In this document: positions 18,567 through 29,303 of the stretch, piece by piece
How positions within the stretch are numbered: the stretch's first letter is position 1
Layout of the letters: every line of letters starts with the position of its first letter
Assembly: GCF_000472545.1 (NCBI RefSeq)
Contig: NZ_AWZV01000025.1
Location: forward strand, 1-64,000
Direction of reading: 5' to 3'
DNA from: Burkholderia sp. WSM2232
GTDB lineage: Bacteria > Pseudomonadota > Gammaproteobacteria > Burkholderiales > Burkholderiaceae
Length of the DNA: 64,000 nucleotides
Translations under genes and position numbers: made by a program
Notes under the pieces: model-generated
What the model saw: only the letters and a program-made list of their open reading frames with translations
What the model was told of the DNA's origin: nothing
The model's database searches: none

Positions 18567-19463
18567 ATGGACCGTTTCGAGGAAATGCGCGTTTTCGTGC
18601 GCGTCGCCGAGCGGCAGAGCTTCACGCGCGCGTCGGATGACCTGCAGATACCGCGGGCGACCGTCACCAACCTCGTCAAGCGGATGGAGGAGCGGCTGGG
18701 CGCACGGCTGCTCGAGCGCACCACGCGCACGGTGCGCCTGACGCCCGACGGACAGGCGTACTACGGGCGCTGCGTGCGGCTCATTGCCGATCTGGAGGAA
18801 GCCGAGGGCTCGTTCTCGAACCTGGCGCCCAAGGGACTGTTGCGGGTCAATCTGCAAGGCACGCTGGCGCGGCACTTCATCGTGCCGGCTTTGCCGGCGT
18901 TCCTTGCGCGCTACCCCGGCATCGAACTGACCATCGGCGAGGACGACCGGCTCGTCGACCTTGTGCGTGAAGGCATAGACTGCGTGCTGCGCGCGGGCAA
19001 CCTGCAGGATTCGTCGATGGTGGGGCGGCGCGTCGCGCATCTGCCGCAAGTCACAGTGGCGAGCCCGGCCTACCTGCAAAAGTACGGTGAGCCGGCTGAT
19101 CCGCAGGCGCTCTCTGCGCACCGCGCCGTCAACTACGTGTCGAGCGCTACGGGCAGGCCCTTGCCGCTGGAGTTCAGCATCGAGGGACGTAACACGCCGA
19201 TCCTGCTGCCGGGCGCGGTTTCGGTGACGGGCGTCGAGCTTTACACCGGCTCGGCGGTGGCCGGCCTCGGCATCGTGCAGGTGCCGCGCTACCGGGTGCG
19301 CGAAGAACTGGCGGACGGGCGTCTGAAGGTCATTCTCGCCGACTTCCCGCCGCCCTCGCTGCCGGTTTCGGTGTTGTATCCGCAGAACCGGCAACTGTCG
19401 TCACGCGTGCGGGTATTTTCACAGTGGCTGCGCGATGTCTTCGAGACGGCCGCCACGGCGTAG
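18567..19463 (+). CDS. LysR family transcriptional regulator
   Basis: 298 residues: N-terminal winged helix (FEEMRVFVRVAERQSFTRASDDLQIPRATVTNLVKRMEERLG pattern, residues 1-60) and a LysR effector domain. The sequence is of the subgroup often found divergent to an SDR or quinone oxidoreductase gene. I chose the ATG at 18567 because the family normally begins at this point. The divergent gap contains a loose inverted repeat (GAATGATGG near 18471 and CCATCATCATTC near 18518) that could be its operator. Confidence 0.9.
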   Translation: MDRFEEMRVFVRVAERQSFTRASDDLQIPRATVTNLVKRMEERLGARLLERTTRTVRLTPDGQAYYGRCVRLIADLEEAEGSFSNLAPKGLLRVNLQGTLARHFIVPALPAFLARYPGIELTIGEDDRLVDLVREGIDCVLRAGNLQDSSMVGRRVAHLPQVTVASPAYLQKYGEPADPQALSAHRAVNYVSSATGRPLPLEFSIEGRNTPILLPGAVSVTGVELYTGSAVAGLGIVQVPRYRVREELADGRLKVILADFPPPSLPVSVLYPQNRQLSSRVRVFSQWLRDVFETAATA

Positions 19464-19523
19464 GGGCGATGCGGGCGCGTGCGGCGCCTCGGATAGGCAT
19501 TCGGCGGCGCCCGGGGCGGTTCG

Positions 19524-19552
19524 TGGAAAACTGTATAGATATACAGTATAGT
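19524..19552 (+). promoter_or_regulatory. SOS (LexA) box inside sigma70-like promoter of the double uvrA
   Basis: CTGTATAGATATACAG at 19531-19546 matches the LexA operator CTGT-N8-ACAG exactly, with the usual AT-rich core. A -35 TGGAAA (19524-19529) and -10 TATAGT (19547-19552) with a 17-base spacer flank it, so LexA would sit between the two elements. The -10 overlaps a possible GTG at 19551, ruling that codon out as a start. Confidence 0.88.
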
Positions 19553-19625
19553 GTCCAACTGCACGCGGGCGCGCCTTCACCTCGCCGCGCCGCTTGTGCT
19601 GAACTTGCGCGGGCGCGCGGCGTCC

Positions 19626-22600
19626 GTGAGAGGTGGCCCACTCATTCAGACGGTCGAAAAATTGTCATCCAACGGCATTATCAAGATTCGCGGCGCGCGC
19701 CAGCACAACCTGAAGAACGTCGATCTCGACGTGAAAACCGGCGAAATGACGGTCGTAACGGGCCCGTCCGGTTCCGGCAAGTCGAGCCTCGTGTTCGACA
19801 CGCTCTACGCAGAAGGGCAGCGGCGCTATGTCGAAACCTTCAGCGCCTACGCCCGGCAGTTTCTCGACCGGATGGACCGGCCGCAGGTCGACCGGGTGGA
19901 CGGCGTGCCGCCCGCCATCGCGATCGACCAGACCAACCCGGTGCGCAGTTCACGCTCCACGGTCGGCACCATGACGGAGCTCAACGATCACCTGAAGTTG
20001 CTCTACGCCCGCGCGGCCGAGCTGTTCGACCGCAAGACGGCGCGGCAAGTGCGGCACGACACGCCGGAAACCATTTACGCGGAGCTGCTCGAGCGCACTG
20101 ACGGGAGCGATCCGCGGCTGGTGGTGACGTTTCCGGTTGAGTTGCCGGAGTCGGCTACCGAGCAGGAGGTCGAGCAATGGCTCTCCGCAAGCGGCTACAC
20201 GCGCGTCCAGGCACAGCGCGAGGTGGATTCGCCCACCGGCAGGCGCAAGCTGCTCGACGTGGTCGCCGACCGCTTCCGGGTGCGCCAGGCCGACAAGCAG
20301 CGGGTGGTCGAGGCGCTCGAGGCATCGCTCAAGCGCGGTGGCGGGCGCGTCAATATCTATGTGCTGCCGGCCGCCGAGGCGCCGCTCGCACCTACGGCGC
20401 AGCAGCCCGAGCCGGAGATCTGGCGCTTCTCTACGGGGCTGCATAGCCCCGAGAGCGACCTGCGCTATGCCGATCCGCAGCCCGCGCTGTTCTCGTTCAA
20501 TTCGGCTTACGGCGCGTGCGAAGTCTGCCGCGGCTTTGGTCGCGTGATCGGCGTCGATCTCGGCCTCGTCATTCCCGACGCCCGCAAAACTCTGCGCGAT
20601 GGCGCGATCAAACCGATGCAAACCCCCGCGTGGAAGGAGTGTCAGGACGATCTGATGCGCTACGCGGCGAAGGCCGACATCCGCCGCGGCACGCCCTGGG
20701 GTGAACTGACGGATGCCGAGCGCGACTGGGTCATCAACGGTTCGCCGGACTGGAACGGCAAGTGGCAAAGCCAGTGGTATGGCGTCAAACGCTTCTTCGA
20801 ATATCTCGAATCGAAAGCGTACAAGATGCATATCCGGGTGCTGCTGTCCAAGTACCGCAGCTACACGCCGTGCGAAACCTGCGGCGGCGCGCGGCTGAAA
20901 ACAGAATCGCTGTTATGGCGTCTGGGCAGCAAGGCGAATGCGGACCAGGTTTTGCCGGCCGCGCAGCGCTTCATGCCGCGCGGTGTCGAATGGAATCGCG
21001 CGCAGCTGGAGGCGCTGCCCGGTTTGACTGTGCACGACCTGATGCTGATGCCGATCGAGCGCATCCGGCGCTTCTTCGACGAGATCAGCCTGCCAAGCGC
21101 GTTGCTGGATGACGCGCTCAAGCTATTGCTCGCCGAAGTGCGCACGCGCCTGAAGTATCTGTGCGACGTCGGGCTCGGTTATCTGACGCTCGACCGGCAA
21201 AGCCGCACGCTGTCGGGCGGCGAAGTGCAGCGGATCAATCTGACCACCGCGCTCGGCACCTCGCTCACCAAAACGCTGTTCGTGCTGGACGAACCCAGCA
21301 TCGGCCTGCATCCGCGCGATCTGAACCGGATCGTGGAGGCCATGCACCGCCTGCGCGACGCGGGCAATACGCTCGTCGTGGTGGAGCATGATCCGTCGGT
21401 CATGCTGGCGGCGGATCGGCTGATCGACATGGGGCCGGGACCGGGCGAGCGCGGCGGCTCCATTATTTTCGACGGCGCGCCGGACGCCATTCGCTCGTCG
21501 GGCACGCTCACGGGCGAATACCTTGGCGGGCGCCGCCATGTCGCAGACGCCGCGCACTGGTCGCGGCGCCCGGTGGATGCAAACACGCCGCGCATCGTGC
21601 TGGAAGGCGCGACCGAGCACAATTTGCGCGACGTCACGGTGGAAATTCCGCTGCAGCGGCTCGTGTGCGTGACGGGCGTATCCGGCTCGGGCAAGTCCAC
21701 GCTGTTGCAAGACGTGCTGTACCCGGCCATGGCGCGGCACTTCGGCCTCGCCACCGAATCGCCGGGCGCGTTTCGCAGCCTGAGCGGCGCGGACGAGGTG
21801 ACAGACGTGGTGTTCGTCGACCAGTCGCCGATCGGCAAGACCGCGCGCTCGAATCCGGCCAGCTACGTGGGCGCGTTCGACGAGATCCGCAAGCTCTTCG
21901 CCAAGGCGCCGCTCGCGCAGCAACGCGGCTACGGGCCCGGCATGTTCAGCTTTAATTCGGGCGACGGGCGTTGTCCGACTTGCGGCGGCTCGGGCTTCGA
22001 ACACATTGAAATGCAGTTCCTGAGCGACGTGTACCTGCGCTGTCCCGATTGCGACGGGCGCCGCTATCGCGCCGAACTGCTCGAAGTGAAGATCGAACGC
22101 GGCGAACCCGCGCGTGCCTTGAGCATTGCCGATGTGCTGGAACTCACCGTCAGCGAGGCCGCCGGCTACTTTGCGAATGACGCGGAAGTGCTGCGCGTTC
22201 TGCAGCCCATTGTCGACGTCGGTCTGGAGTATGTGAAGCTCGGCCAGCCGGTGCCCACCCTGTCCGGCGGCGAAGCGCAGCGGCTCAAGCTGGCGGGCTT
22301 TCTGGCCGAATCGGCGCAGGCGCGCAGCGCGCGCAATGCGAAGCAGGCAGTCGCGAGGCGGCTCTTCATGTTCGACGAGCCTACCACCGGCCTGCATTTC
22401 GACGACATCGCCAAGCTCATGCAGGCGTTCGGCAAGCTGCTGGCAAGCGGCCATTCGCTGATCGTGATCGAGCATAACCTCGACGTGATCCGCGCGGCCG
22501 ACTGGATCATCGACCTCGGTCCGGAAGGCGGCGACGGCGGTGGCCGCGTGCTGTGCGCGGGCACGCCCGAAGAGGTCAAGGCCTGTGCCGGATCGCATAC

Positions 22601-25600
22601 CGGCGAAGCGCTGTCGCAGTACGACCGCGCGATGAGCGCGGTCGTGCAACCAGCAGATACCGCTTCGCAAGGCGTGCCGTTGCAGAAGGCGCTGAGCGCT
22701 GCGCGGGCGCGCCGCGCAATCGAAGGCGAGGACGTGGTGCGCATTGTCAATGCGCGCGAGCACAACCTGAAAGCGCTGGACGTCGACATTCCGCACGGCA
22801 AGTTCAATGTGATTACCGGCGTGTCGGGTTCGGGCAAGTCAACGCTCGCGTTCGACATTCTCTTTCACGAAGGGCAGCGCCGTTACCTCGAATCTCTGAA
22901 TGCGTACGCGCGCTCCATCGTGCAGCCCGCCGGGCGTCCGGAGGTCGACGCCGTGTACGGCATTCCGCCGACCGTCGCGATCGAGCAGCGTTTGTCGCGC
23001 GGCGGTCGCAAGAGTACGGTCGCGACCACCTCGGAGGTATGGCATTTCCTGCGTCTGCTCTATGTGAAGCTCGGTCTGCAACATTGCATTCATGACGGCA
23101 CGCCTGTCACGTCGCAAAGCACCGAGTCGATCGCGGCGCAGTTGCTGCGCGACCACAAGGGGCAACACGTCGGCTTCCTCGCGCCGCTCGTGGTGAACCG
23201 CAAGGGCGTGTACACCGATCTCGCGAAGTGGGCCAAGGCACGCGGCAATACGCATCTGCGCGTGGACGGCGAATTCGTGCCGGTGGACCCGTGGCCGAAG
23301 CTCGACCGCTTCCGCGAGCACACCATTGAATTGCCGGTGGCCGACCTGATCGTGTCGGCGGACAACGAAGCGGCGCTGCGTCACGCGCTAGACCAGACCC
23401 TGGACCTGGGCAAGGGAGTGATGCATCTGCTCGCGCCGCTCGACGGCTTGCACGACGCGATGCACGGCGGCCTGCCCACTGCGAAGCTCGGCGCCGTGAA
23501 GGTGCTGTCCACCAAGCGCGCCTGTCCGGTGTGCGGTACGAGCTATCCCGAACTCGATCCGCGCATGTTCTCGTATAACAGCAAGCACGGCTGGTGCACC
23601 ACCTGTGTGGGTACGGGCCTCGCACTGACACGCGAGCAACGTGCGGCGTACGACGACACCATCGTCGTGGACGATAATCGCGGCCGCGAACAGAGCTTGC
23701 CGTCGGAAGAGCAGGAACCGGAGGGCCTCGTCGACGAACCGTGTCCGGACTGCGCAGGCACGCGGCTGAACCCGACCGCGCGCGCAGTCACGTTCGACGC
23801 GCACGCCATTACCGATGTCGCGCAATGGACAGTCTCGGACACGCGCACATGGATCGACAGTTTGCAGATGACAGGGCGTGACGCGGAAATCGCCCGCGAC
23901 GTGGTGAGCGAAATCGGCAGCCGTCTGCAGTTTCTCGAAGAAGTCGGGCTCGGTTATCTGAGTCTCGACCGCGCGGCGCCCAGCCTGTCGGGCGGCGAGG
24001 CGCAGCGCATCCGGCTCGCTGCGCAGTTGGGCAGCAACCTGCAAGGCGTCTGCTATGTGCTGGACGAGCCGACCATCGGTTTGCATCCGCGCGACAACAA
24101 GATTCTGCTGAACGCGCTGCGCAAGCTCGGCGACAAGGGCAACACGCTGGTGGTCGTCGAGCATGACGAAGACACGATCCGGCGGGCCGATCACATCATC
24201 GACATCGGGCCGGGCGCCGGCAAGCGCGGCGGTACGCTGATCGCACAGGGCAATGTGGCCGACCTCTCCGCGCAACCGGAATCGCTCACCGGGCAGTTTC
24301 TAGCCACGCCGATCGTGCATCCGCTGCAGCCGCGCCGCAAGGTCGTTGCGCCAGGCAAACGCGCGGCGGCGGTGCCGGAGAACTGGCTGACCGTGCACGG
24401 CGGCAAGCTGCACAATCTGCGCAACGTGACGGTGGGCATTCCACTGTCGCGGCTCGTCGCGGTGACGGGCGTAAGTGGATCGGGCAAATCCACGCTCGCG
24501 CGCGACGTGCTGATGGCCAATCTGCTCGACGCCGTTGGCCGCTCGGTGTTGTCGTCGCCGGCCACACGGCGCGCCCGCGCGGCCGCTCAGGAACAGCCCC
24601 CAGCCAACCGCCGCTCGAGCGTGCTCGCGCGCAGCGCGCCGCGTGCACCGCTGAACGTCACGCATGCCTGGCAGGGCTGCGATTCGATTACGGGCTGGGA
24701 AAGCATCGACCGGGTGCTGGAGGTCGATCAGACGCCCATCGGCAAAACGCCGCGCTCGTGTCCTGCCACCTATATCGGCGTGTGGGACGCGATTCGCAAG
24801 CTGTTCGCCGGCACGCTGGAGGCGCGGGCGCGCGGCTACACCGCGTCGCGCTTCTCGTTCAATACGGGCGAGGGCCGTTGCCCCGCGTGCGAAGGGCAGG
24901 GCGTGCGCACCATCGGCATGAGCTTTTTGCCGGACGTGAAAGTGCCATGCGACGTCTGTCATGGGCAGCGTTTCAATCCGGAAACGCTGGCGGTGACGTG
25001 GCGCGGCAAGAATATCGGCGACGTGCTGACAATGGAAATCGACGAGGCCGTCGAATTCTTTGCGCCCATCTCCAACATCGCTCATCCGTTGCAGTTGATG
25101 AAAGACGTCGGGCTCGGCTACCTTACGCTCGGCCAACCGTCGCCTACGTTATCGGGCGGCGAGGCGCAGCGCATCAAGCTCGTCACCGAACTGAGCAAGG
25201 TGCGCGATGACGTGACGCGGCGTGGTCAGAAAGCGCCTCACACGTTGTACGTGCTCGATGAACCGACCGTCGGCCTGCATATGGCGGACGTCGCGAAACT
25301 GATCCGTGTACTGCATCGTCTGACAGACGGCGGACATAGCGTGGTCGTGATCGAGCACGATCTCGACGTAATCGCCGAAGCGGACTGGATTATCGACCTC
25401 GGTCCCGAAGGCGGCGTCGGCGGCGGCACCATTGTCGCTGCGACAGACCCGGAAGGCATCGTTCAGGTTCGCGCAAGTCATACGGGGGCCGCGTTGAAGC
25501 CGGTGCTTGAGCGTACCGCGAGTGCCGGCACGGGCGGAGTAGCCGTCGCAACTGTCGCACACGTCGCGGGCGAGGAAGCAGGCGAAGGTACGCACGGCTA

Positions 25601-25601
25601 G
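19626..25601 (+). CDS. uvrA: Double-length (tandem-duplicated) UvrA excinuclease ABC subunit
   Basis: DNA-damage recognition ATPase of nucleotide excision repair, but about twice the normal length (about 1990 residues versus about 940). Four ABC ATPase units are visible: Walker A near residues 46 (GPSGSGKSS), 683, 1065 and 1614 (GVSGSGKST); LSGGE signatures near 528, 878, 1453 and 1840; Walker B segments with [36 protein letters not shown] and [12 protein letters not shown]. Zn-binding CxxC pairs (CPTCGG, CPDCDG; CPACEG, CDVCHG) occur in both halves. It is therefore two UvrA-like halves in one chain, a built-in dimer. A LexA box indicates SOS induction. The exact start is uncertain (GTG 19626 or TTG 19662); a normal uvrA may exist elsewhere. 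Confidence 0.92.
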   Translation: MRGGPLIQTVEKLSSNGIIKIRGARQHNLKNVDLDVKTGEMTVVTGPSGSGKSSLVFDTLYAEGQRRYVETFSAYARQFLDRMDRPQVDRVDGVPPAIAIDQTNPVRSSRSTVGTMTELNDHLKLLYARAAELFDRKTARQVRHDTPETIYAELLERTDGSDPRLVVTFPVELPESATEQEVEQWLSASGYTRVQAQREVDSPTGRRKLLDVVADRFRVRQADKQRVVEALEASLKRGGGRVNIYVLPAAEAPLAPTAQQPEPEIWRFSTGLHSPESDLRYADPQPALFSFNSAYGACEVCRGFGRVIGVDLGLVIPDARKTLRDGAIKPMQTPAWKECQDDLMRYAAKADIRRGTPWGELTDAERDWVINGSPDWNGKWQSQWYGVKRFFEYLESKAYKMHIRVLLSKYRSYTPCETCGGARLKTESLLWRLGSKANADQVLPAAQRFMPRGVEWNRAQLEALPGLTVHDLMLMPIERIRRFFDEISLPSALLDDALKLLLAEVRTRLKYLCDVGLGYLTLDRQSRTLSGGEVQRINLTTALGTSLTKTLFVLDEPSIGLHPRDLNRIVEAMHRLRDAGNTLVVVEHDPSVMLAADRLIDMGPGPGERGGSIIFDGAPDAIRSSGTLTGEYLGGRRHVADAAHWSRRPVDANTPRIVLEGATEHNLRDVTVEIPLQRLVCVTGVSGSGKSTLLQDVLYPAMARHFGLATESPGAFRSLSGADEVTDVVFVDQSPIGKTARSNPASYVGAFDEIRKLFAKAPLAQQRGYGPGMFSFNSGDGRCPTCGGSGFEHIEMQFLSDVYLRCPDCDGRRYRAELLEVKIERGEPARALSIADVLELTVSEAAGYFANDAEVLRVLQPIVDVGLEYVKLGQPVPTLSGGEAQRLKLAGFLAESAQARSARNAKQAVARRLFMFDEPTTGLHFDDIAKLMQAFGKLLASGHSLIVIEHNLDVIRAADWIIDLGPEGGDGGGRVLCAGTPEEVKACAGSHTGEALSQYDRAMSAVVQPADTASQGVPLQKALSAARARRAIEGEDVVRIVNAREHNLKALDVDIPHGKFNVITGVSGSGKSTLAFDILFHEGQRRYLESLNAYARSIVQPAGRPEVDAVYGIPPTVAIEQRLSRGGRKSTVATTSEVWHFLRLLYVKLGLQHCIHDGTPVTSQSTESIAAQLLRDHKGQHVGFLAPLVVNRKGVYTDLAKWAKARGNTHLRVDGEFVPVDPWPKLDRFREHTIELPVADLIVSADNEAALRHALDQTLDLGKGVMHLLAPLDGLHDAMHGGLPTAKLGAVKVLSTKRACPVCGTSYPELDPRMFSYNSKHGWCTTCVGTGLALTREQRAAYDDTIVVDDNRGREQSLPSEEQEPEGLVDEPCPDCAGTRLNPTARAVTFDAHAITDVAQWTVSDTRTWIDSLQMTGRDAEIARDVVSEIGSRLQFLEEVGLGYLSLDRAAPSLSGGEAQRIRLAAQLGSNLQGVCYVLDEPTIGLHPRDNKILLNALRKLGDKGNTLVVVEHDEDTIRRADHIIDIGPGAGKRGGTLIAQGNVADLSAQPESLTGQFLATPIVHPLQPRRKVVAPGKRAAAVPENWLTVHGGKLHNLRNVTVGIPLSRLVAVTGVSGSGKSTLARDVLMANLLDAVGRSVLSSPATRRARAAAQEQPPANRRSSVLARSAPRAPLNVTHAWQGCDSITGWESIDRVLEVDQTPIGKTPRSCPATYIGVWDAIRKLFAGTLEARARGYTASRFSFNTGEGRCPACEGQGVRTIGMSFLPDVKVPCDVCHGQRFNPETLAVTWRGKNIGDVLTMEIDEAVEFFAPISNIAHPLQLMKDVGLGYLTLGQPSPTLSGGEAQRIKLVTELSKVRDDVTRRGQKAPHTLYVLDEPTVGLHMADVAKLIRVLHRLTDGGHSVVVIEHDLDVIAEADWIIDLGPEGGVGGGTIVAATDPEGIVQVRASHTGAALKPVLERTASAGTGGVAVATVAHVAGEEAGEGTHG

Positions 25602-25621
25602 ACCAGGTTGTCAGGCCATGG

Positions 25622-25654
25622 CAGTTCCGCATCCCGGAAGAGGATGCGGAACTG
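25622..25654 (+). terminator. Hairpin behind uvrA
   Basis: A perfect 13-bp stem (CAGTTCCGCATCC / GGATGCGGAACTG) with a 7-base loop lies 20 bases behind the uvrA stop. The T-run is weak (TTG), so it may act as a terminator with help or as an mRNA-stabilising hairpin. Confidence 0.6.
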
Positions 25655-26318
25655 TTGCCGCCTGCCGTACCGGCTGACTGTCGAATACGGCGTTAATGGT
25701 CTGGCAATTCCGCAAGGGAAATGAAGGCGCCGTCCCAAACTTTAAAATCAGACGAATAGCACTTTCATGTTTCATAATTGAAACATTTTGGCGCGGTCCG
25801 CGCGGCGAATATATTCCGTTAATTCCGCTATTTGAATCGCGAATGCCGAATTGGCAATGGAAAAGCGGCGGATTCGGGATTCGCGAATATCGAATGCAAT
25901 CAGATGCGCCAATCTGGCGCCCGCGCGTGTTCAACTGTGAAACATTTCTCGCAGACATGAAAAGCGGTCCGCCGAGTGGCCAATGCATGTCGCATTGTGA
26001 ACCTTCGGCGTGGCGCGGGCCGGTGGGCCGCGGCCCGAGCCGTTCTACGAGCAGGAGCTGGTGCGGACGGTACGTTTTTCCGCTGCAAATCAATGCACCG
26101 CTCATTATTACTTGCACCGAATGAGAATATTTCTCGTCATACATTTATTCGGATGCTATTTCCATTGTTTTCAAATTTACTAACGCGGTTCATTCGGCTA
26201 ACATCGCTGATAATCCATCCAGCGGCGTTTCCGATGTCGAATTGCGATTATCAATTCGCTGATATCGTCGGACTAACGCGCGTCCTCGTCCAACCAAGTA
26301 GACATTTTGAGGAAGACC
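25655..26318. other. AT-richer non-coding region with several inverted repeats
   Basis: About 660 bases with clearly lower GC than the neighbourhood and no reading frame resembling a known protein. It contains a perfect TGTTTCA...TGAAACA palindrome, smaller inverted repeats (CAATGC/GCATTG around 25981-25997) and repeated TTCGCGAAT-like words. It precedes the GlxA-like regulator gene and may hold its control region, or be a remnant of acquired DNA. Confidence 0.6.
25767..25786. promoter_or_regulatory. Perfect inverted repeat ATGTTTCA-N4-TGAAACAT, possible operator
   Basis: Eight-base arms with a four-base spacer, typical size for a dimeric regulator site. A further half-site TGAAACA occurs near 25939. 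The binding protein is unknown. Confidence 0.5.
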
Positions 26319-27314
26319 ATGTCCCACATCCACGTCGATTCTGCGAGGGTTACCTGGTTACATACGCCGACCGTCAATGTCCGTACTGCCGCGCGCCGCA
26401 TCGGTGTGTTGCTGTTCGATGGTTTCTGGCTGCTGGGCCCCGGCACCGTCGTCGAAATGTTTCAGACCGCCAACGAACTGGCGGGCACACGGCCAGGCGA
26501 AGAGCCGCCGTATGAGGTGCAGTTCCTGTCGCTCGACGGCGGCAGCGTGCCGAGTTCCTCCGCCGCGCGCATCTGGACCGACCGCATCGACACGCGTTAT
26601 GGAACCGGGTTCGACGTTCTGTTTATTGCCGGCGGACACGGCGCGCACCAGGCTGCCCGCGACCAGCGGCTGCTCGGCTGGCTGCGCTCGGTGCAGGCGC
26701 GCACCCGTGCAATCGAAACCATCGGCGAAGGGCGGCTCGTGCTGGAAGCCGCCAATCCCGGCGAGCCGGAGGCGCTGCAAATCGGCCGCTATGGTCATGG
26801 CGCGGCAGATGCGATTCTCAGCGCTTCGAACGACCGCAACGACTGCGCCCGTAGCGCGCTGATGTTCATCAAACGCGATCTCGGCGCCGAACTTGCGCGC
26901 AGCGTTGCGGAGCGCGTGATGCCGGGCATGGCCGCGACGTGGGTGCCTCTGCCCGCGGAAGGCGGGACGCTGAGCGTCGCGGAGAAGATCCGCGCGGCGG
27001 CGCGCTGGATGGAAGCCAACTGCGACCGACCGGTATCGGTAGCGGACGCGGCACAGGTCGCGGCCATGAGCGAGCGGAATTTCCTGCGGCGCTTCAAGCA
27101 TGAAATGCATGTCACGCCGTCCGACTATCTGCTTCAGGTCCGCTTGCGCATTGCGTGCAATTTCCTGACCGAAACTGAATTACCCGTCGACAAGATCGCG
27201 CGGCGCAGCGGCACCGGCAACGGCGACCGTCTCGCAAAGATTTTCCGCAAGCGCATGGCATTGTCGCCAACCGAGTACCGGGCCCGCAGTCGGCTTGGCT
27301 CGTCGGAGCTCTGA
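26319..27314 (+). CDS. GlxA-like AraC family transcriptional regulator (DJ-1/PfpI plus HTH)
   Basis: 331 residues. The N-terminal part (about 30-195) is a DJ-1/PfpI-like amidotransferase fold (RIGVLLFDGFWLLGPGTVVEMFQTAN, VLFIAGGHGAH); the nucleophile Cys expected in active DJ-1 enzymes is not evident, so it probably binds a ligand only. The C-terminus (about 215-325) is an AraC-type double helix-turn-helix (VADAAQVAAMSERNFLRRFKHEMHVTPSDYLLQVRL; MALSPTEYR). GAGGAAG precedes the ATG. In this family regulators usually control catabolism of amines, betaine or arginine; no obvious target gene is adjacent. Confidence 0.9.
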   Translation: MSHIHVDSARVTWLHTPTVNVRTAARRIGVLLFDGFWLLGPGTVVEMFQTANELAGTRPGEEPPYEVQFLSLDGGSVPSSSAARIWTDRIDTRYGTGFDVLFIAGGHGAHQAARDQRLLGWLRSVQARTRAIETIGEGRLVLEAANPGEPEALQIGRYGHGAADAILSASNDRNDCARSALMFIKRDLGAELARSVAERVMPGMAATWVPLPAEGGTLSVAEKIRAAARWMEANCDRPVSVADAAQVAAMSERNFLRRFKHEMHVTPSDYLLQVRLRIACNFLTETELPVDKIARRSGTGNGDRLAKIFRKRMALSPTEYRARSRLGSSEL

Positions 27315-27409
27315 CACTCAACCGCGCTGCAGACGCAGGCGTGTAACGACCGCTGCGCGAGCGCGCGGCGGTATCCGTTTTGTCGGCAGTTTCTTACGGG
27401 CACAGTGGC

Positions 27410-27961
27410 ATGGGCAACCAGGTGTTGGGGACGGCACTACCGGAAGTGAAACTGATCGAACCAGAGGTGTTTGGCGACGAATCCGGCTTCTGTTACGAGA
27501 GCTTTAGCGCGGACGAGTTCGTGGACGACGTCGCGCGCGGTTTCGACTTCGTGCAGGACCGCCACCTGCGCGCGGTGCACGGCGTGCTGCGCGGGCTGCA
27601 CTATCAGGTGCAACGCCCGCAAGGCCGGCTCATGCAGGTCGTGGTAGGCGAGATATTCGACGTCGCCGTCGACGTGCGACTCAATTCGCCCAACTTCGGC
27701 AAGTGGTGCGGCGCTTATCTGAGCGCGGAAAATCACCGGCAGGTGTGGGTGCCGCCGGGCTTCGCGCATGGCTTCGTGGTGCTGTCCGACGTCGCCGAAT
27801 GTTTGTGGAAGGCAACCGAATACTGGTTTCCGGAACTGGAGCGCTGCATCTTGTGGAGCGATCCGGACATCGGCATTGAATGGCCGATCGACTTCGAGCC
27901 GATTGTCGGCGCCAAGGATGCGGCGGGGCGTCGTTTATACGAGGCGGAGAATATGGCTTAA
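27410..27961 (+). CDS. rfbC: dTDP-4-dehydrorhamnose 3,5-epimerase-like protein (RmlC)
   Basis: Epimerase that converts dTDP-4-keto-6-deoxyglucose to the rhamnose precursor, for polysaccharide synthesis. 183 residues, the usual length, with the cupin core: RAVHGVLRGLHYQ (catalytic His), RLMQVVVGEIFDVAVDVR, VPPGFAHGFVVLS and TEYWFPELERCILWSDPDIGIEWP (conserved Tyr). The usual YY pair reads YW here. The other rhamnose genes (rfbA, B, D) are absent from the window, so it is an orphan copy; it may serve the polysaccharide genes 3.4 kb downstream, or be part of another sugar pathway. An upstream TTG would add ten residues. Confidence 0.88.
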   Translation: MGNQVLGTALPEVKLIEPEVFGDESGFCYESFSADEFVDDVARGFDFVQDRHLRAVHGVLRGLHYQVQRPQGRLMQVVVGEIFDVAVDVRLNSPNFGKWCGAYLSAENHRQVWVPPGFAHGFVVLSDVAECLWKATEYWFPELERCILWSDPDIGIEWPIDFEPIVGAKDAAGRRLYEAENMA

Positions 27962-28305
27962 CGACGCGGGCGTTCGAGAAGTGCGCTCCTGGTGCGGTCT
28001 CGCTTTAGCGCAACGTGCGGATTGCGAGGAAGCCGGCGCGCGGCGAACGCTGTGCCGACAATGCGGGTCACTCACGCTCTAACGCTCGGCCGCCAGTGCG
28101 TGGACACATGTAGCCCGACTCACAGCAAGAACAGCAACGACTCGCAGTCAACCCGCCGGCTAACGCGTAGACACCACTGGCGCCGATACGCGCGGCCCGA
28201 GTCGGGCACCTTGGCACAGTACCTGTGCACAGCGTCGGCAACACTCGCTCCCAGCACCTGATCGCAACACCGAATTACGGCACCACCCCCAAACCAACCC
28301 GCCCG
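27962..28305. other. Intergenic region between convergent genes
   Basis: About 340 bases with no gene, strong terminator or repeat that I can support. Confidence 0.5.
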
Positions 28306-29220
28306 CTATCGCGCGCCCACCACCGCGCCGACGCTTGCAGCCACCACGAGCAGTGTGCCCGCGATCTGCAGAACACCCATCGGCTGATGCAATACGATGA
28401 AGCCGGCTATTGCGCCAATCGCAGGCTCGACACTCATCAGGATACCGAATGACCCTGCCGGCATGTGACGCAGCGCCACCATTTCAAGCGCGTACGGCAG
28501 GAGCGGGACAAGAATCGCGAGCCCTGCCGTCGCCGCAAGCTGGCCGGCCGCGACATGCATGCCGCTTTGTGCGAGACCGAACGGCGTGGCGACCAGCGCC
28601 GCCGCAATGAGCGAGACTGACAGTCCCTCGAGTCCGGCAAACAGCTTGCCGGTCTTTTTCATGAGCACGATGTAGCTGCCCCAGCCGCAGGCCGCCGCGC
28701 ATGCGAGCAATACGCCGAGCGGCTCGCCGACCCAGCCGGCGCGATCGCGTGAGAGCAGCACCACGCCGGCGATGGCTAGCGCCGGCCAGAGCAGCGCACG
28801 GGCGCGGCGCACCGAGAGCGTGGCGACCGTGAGCGGTCCGAGAAAGTCGATGGCCACCGCCAGTCCCAGCGGAATGCGCTGAAGCGCCGTGAAAAAGCAC
28901 AACGTCATGCCGGCCATCGCGGCGCCGAGCGCGCCCGCGGCCAGCCAGTGCGCGCGCGAATAGCTGCGAAAACGCGGACGCACCAGCAGGGCGAGAACGA
29001 GTGCGGCCCAGCCCAGGCGCAGCCACGTGGTGCTGAGCGAACCGTAGACGGCCATCGTCGGTTCGGAAAGTGCAGCGCCAAATTGCACGCTCGACATGGA
29101 CAGGATGCACAGCAGCGCGGCGCCCGCCGCGGCGCTGGCGGGCTTCGCCGGGGCAGGGTCAGGGTTAGGGGCCGGGTCGGCTGTGCACTTGATCGTTGTG
29201 TCCGGCATGTATGTTTGCAT
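28306..29220 (-). CDS. EamA family transporter (RhtA-like threonine/homoserine exporter)
   Basis: Inner-membrane drug/metabolite transporter, 304 residues, with a Pro/Ala-rich N-terminal tail and ten predicted membrane segments forming two EamA repeats. Sequence such as VQFGAALSEPTMAVYGSLSTTWLRLGWAA and ALEMVALRHMPAGSFGILMSVEPAIGAIAGF is characteristic of the RhtA group that exports threonine and homoserine. It is divergent from a LysR gene with a shared inverted repeat between them, indicating local regulation. An alternative ATG 12 bases downstream is possible. Confidence 0.88.
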   Translation of the reverse strand: MQTYMPDTTIKCTADPAPNPDPAPAKPASAAAGAALLCILSMSSVQFGAALSEPTMAVYGSLSTTWLRLGWAALVLALLVRPRFRSYSRAHWLAAGALGAAMAGMTLCFFTALQRIPLGLAVAIDFLGPLTVATLSVRRARALLWPALAIAGVVLLSRDRAGWVGEPLGVLLACAAACGWGSYIVLMKKTGKLFAGLEGLSVSLIAAALVATPFGLAQSGMHVAAGQLAATAGLAILVPLLPYALEMVALRHMPAGSFGILMSVEPAIGAIAGFIVLHQPMGVLQIAGTLLVVAASVGAVVGAR

Positions 29221-29238
29221 CGCTGTGAAAGGTCTACC

Positions 29239-29268
29239 TATCTTATCGACTCTCGCGCCACTAAGATA
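29239..29268. promoter_or_regulatory. Inverted repeat TATCTTA-N16-TAAGATA in divergent promoter
   Basis: Seven-base perfect arms 16 bases apart, between the EamA exporter gene and the divergent LysR gene. Size and position fit a LysR-family operator controlling both genes. Confidence 0.65.
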
Positions 29269-29303
29269 AGTTGATATTCCTTATGACGACTTCAATTTTC
29301 CTG

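Noticed and set aside
19551-19625. GTG at 19551 as the uvrA start
   Set aside because: It overlaps the -10 of the SOS promoter and the added residues are unlike UvrA.
25696-26124. Frame of 142 codons in the AT-rich region (and a 177-codon one on the other strand)
   Set aside because: No domain, signal or ribosome site, and composition looks random.
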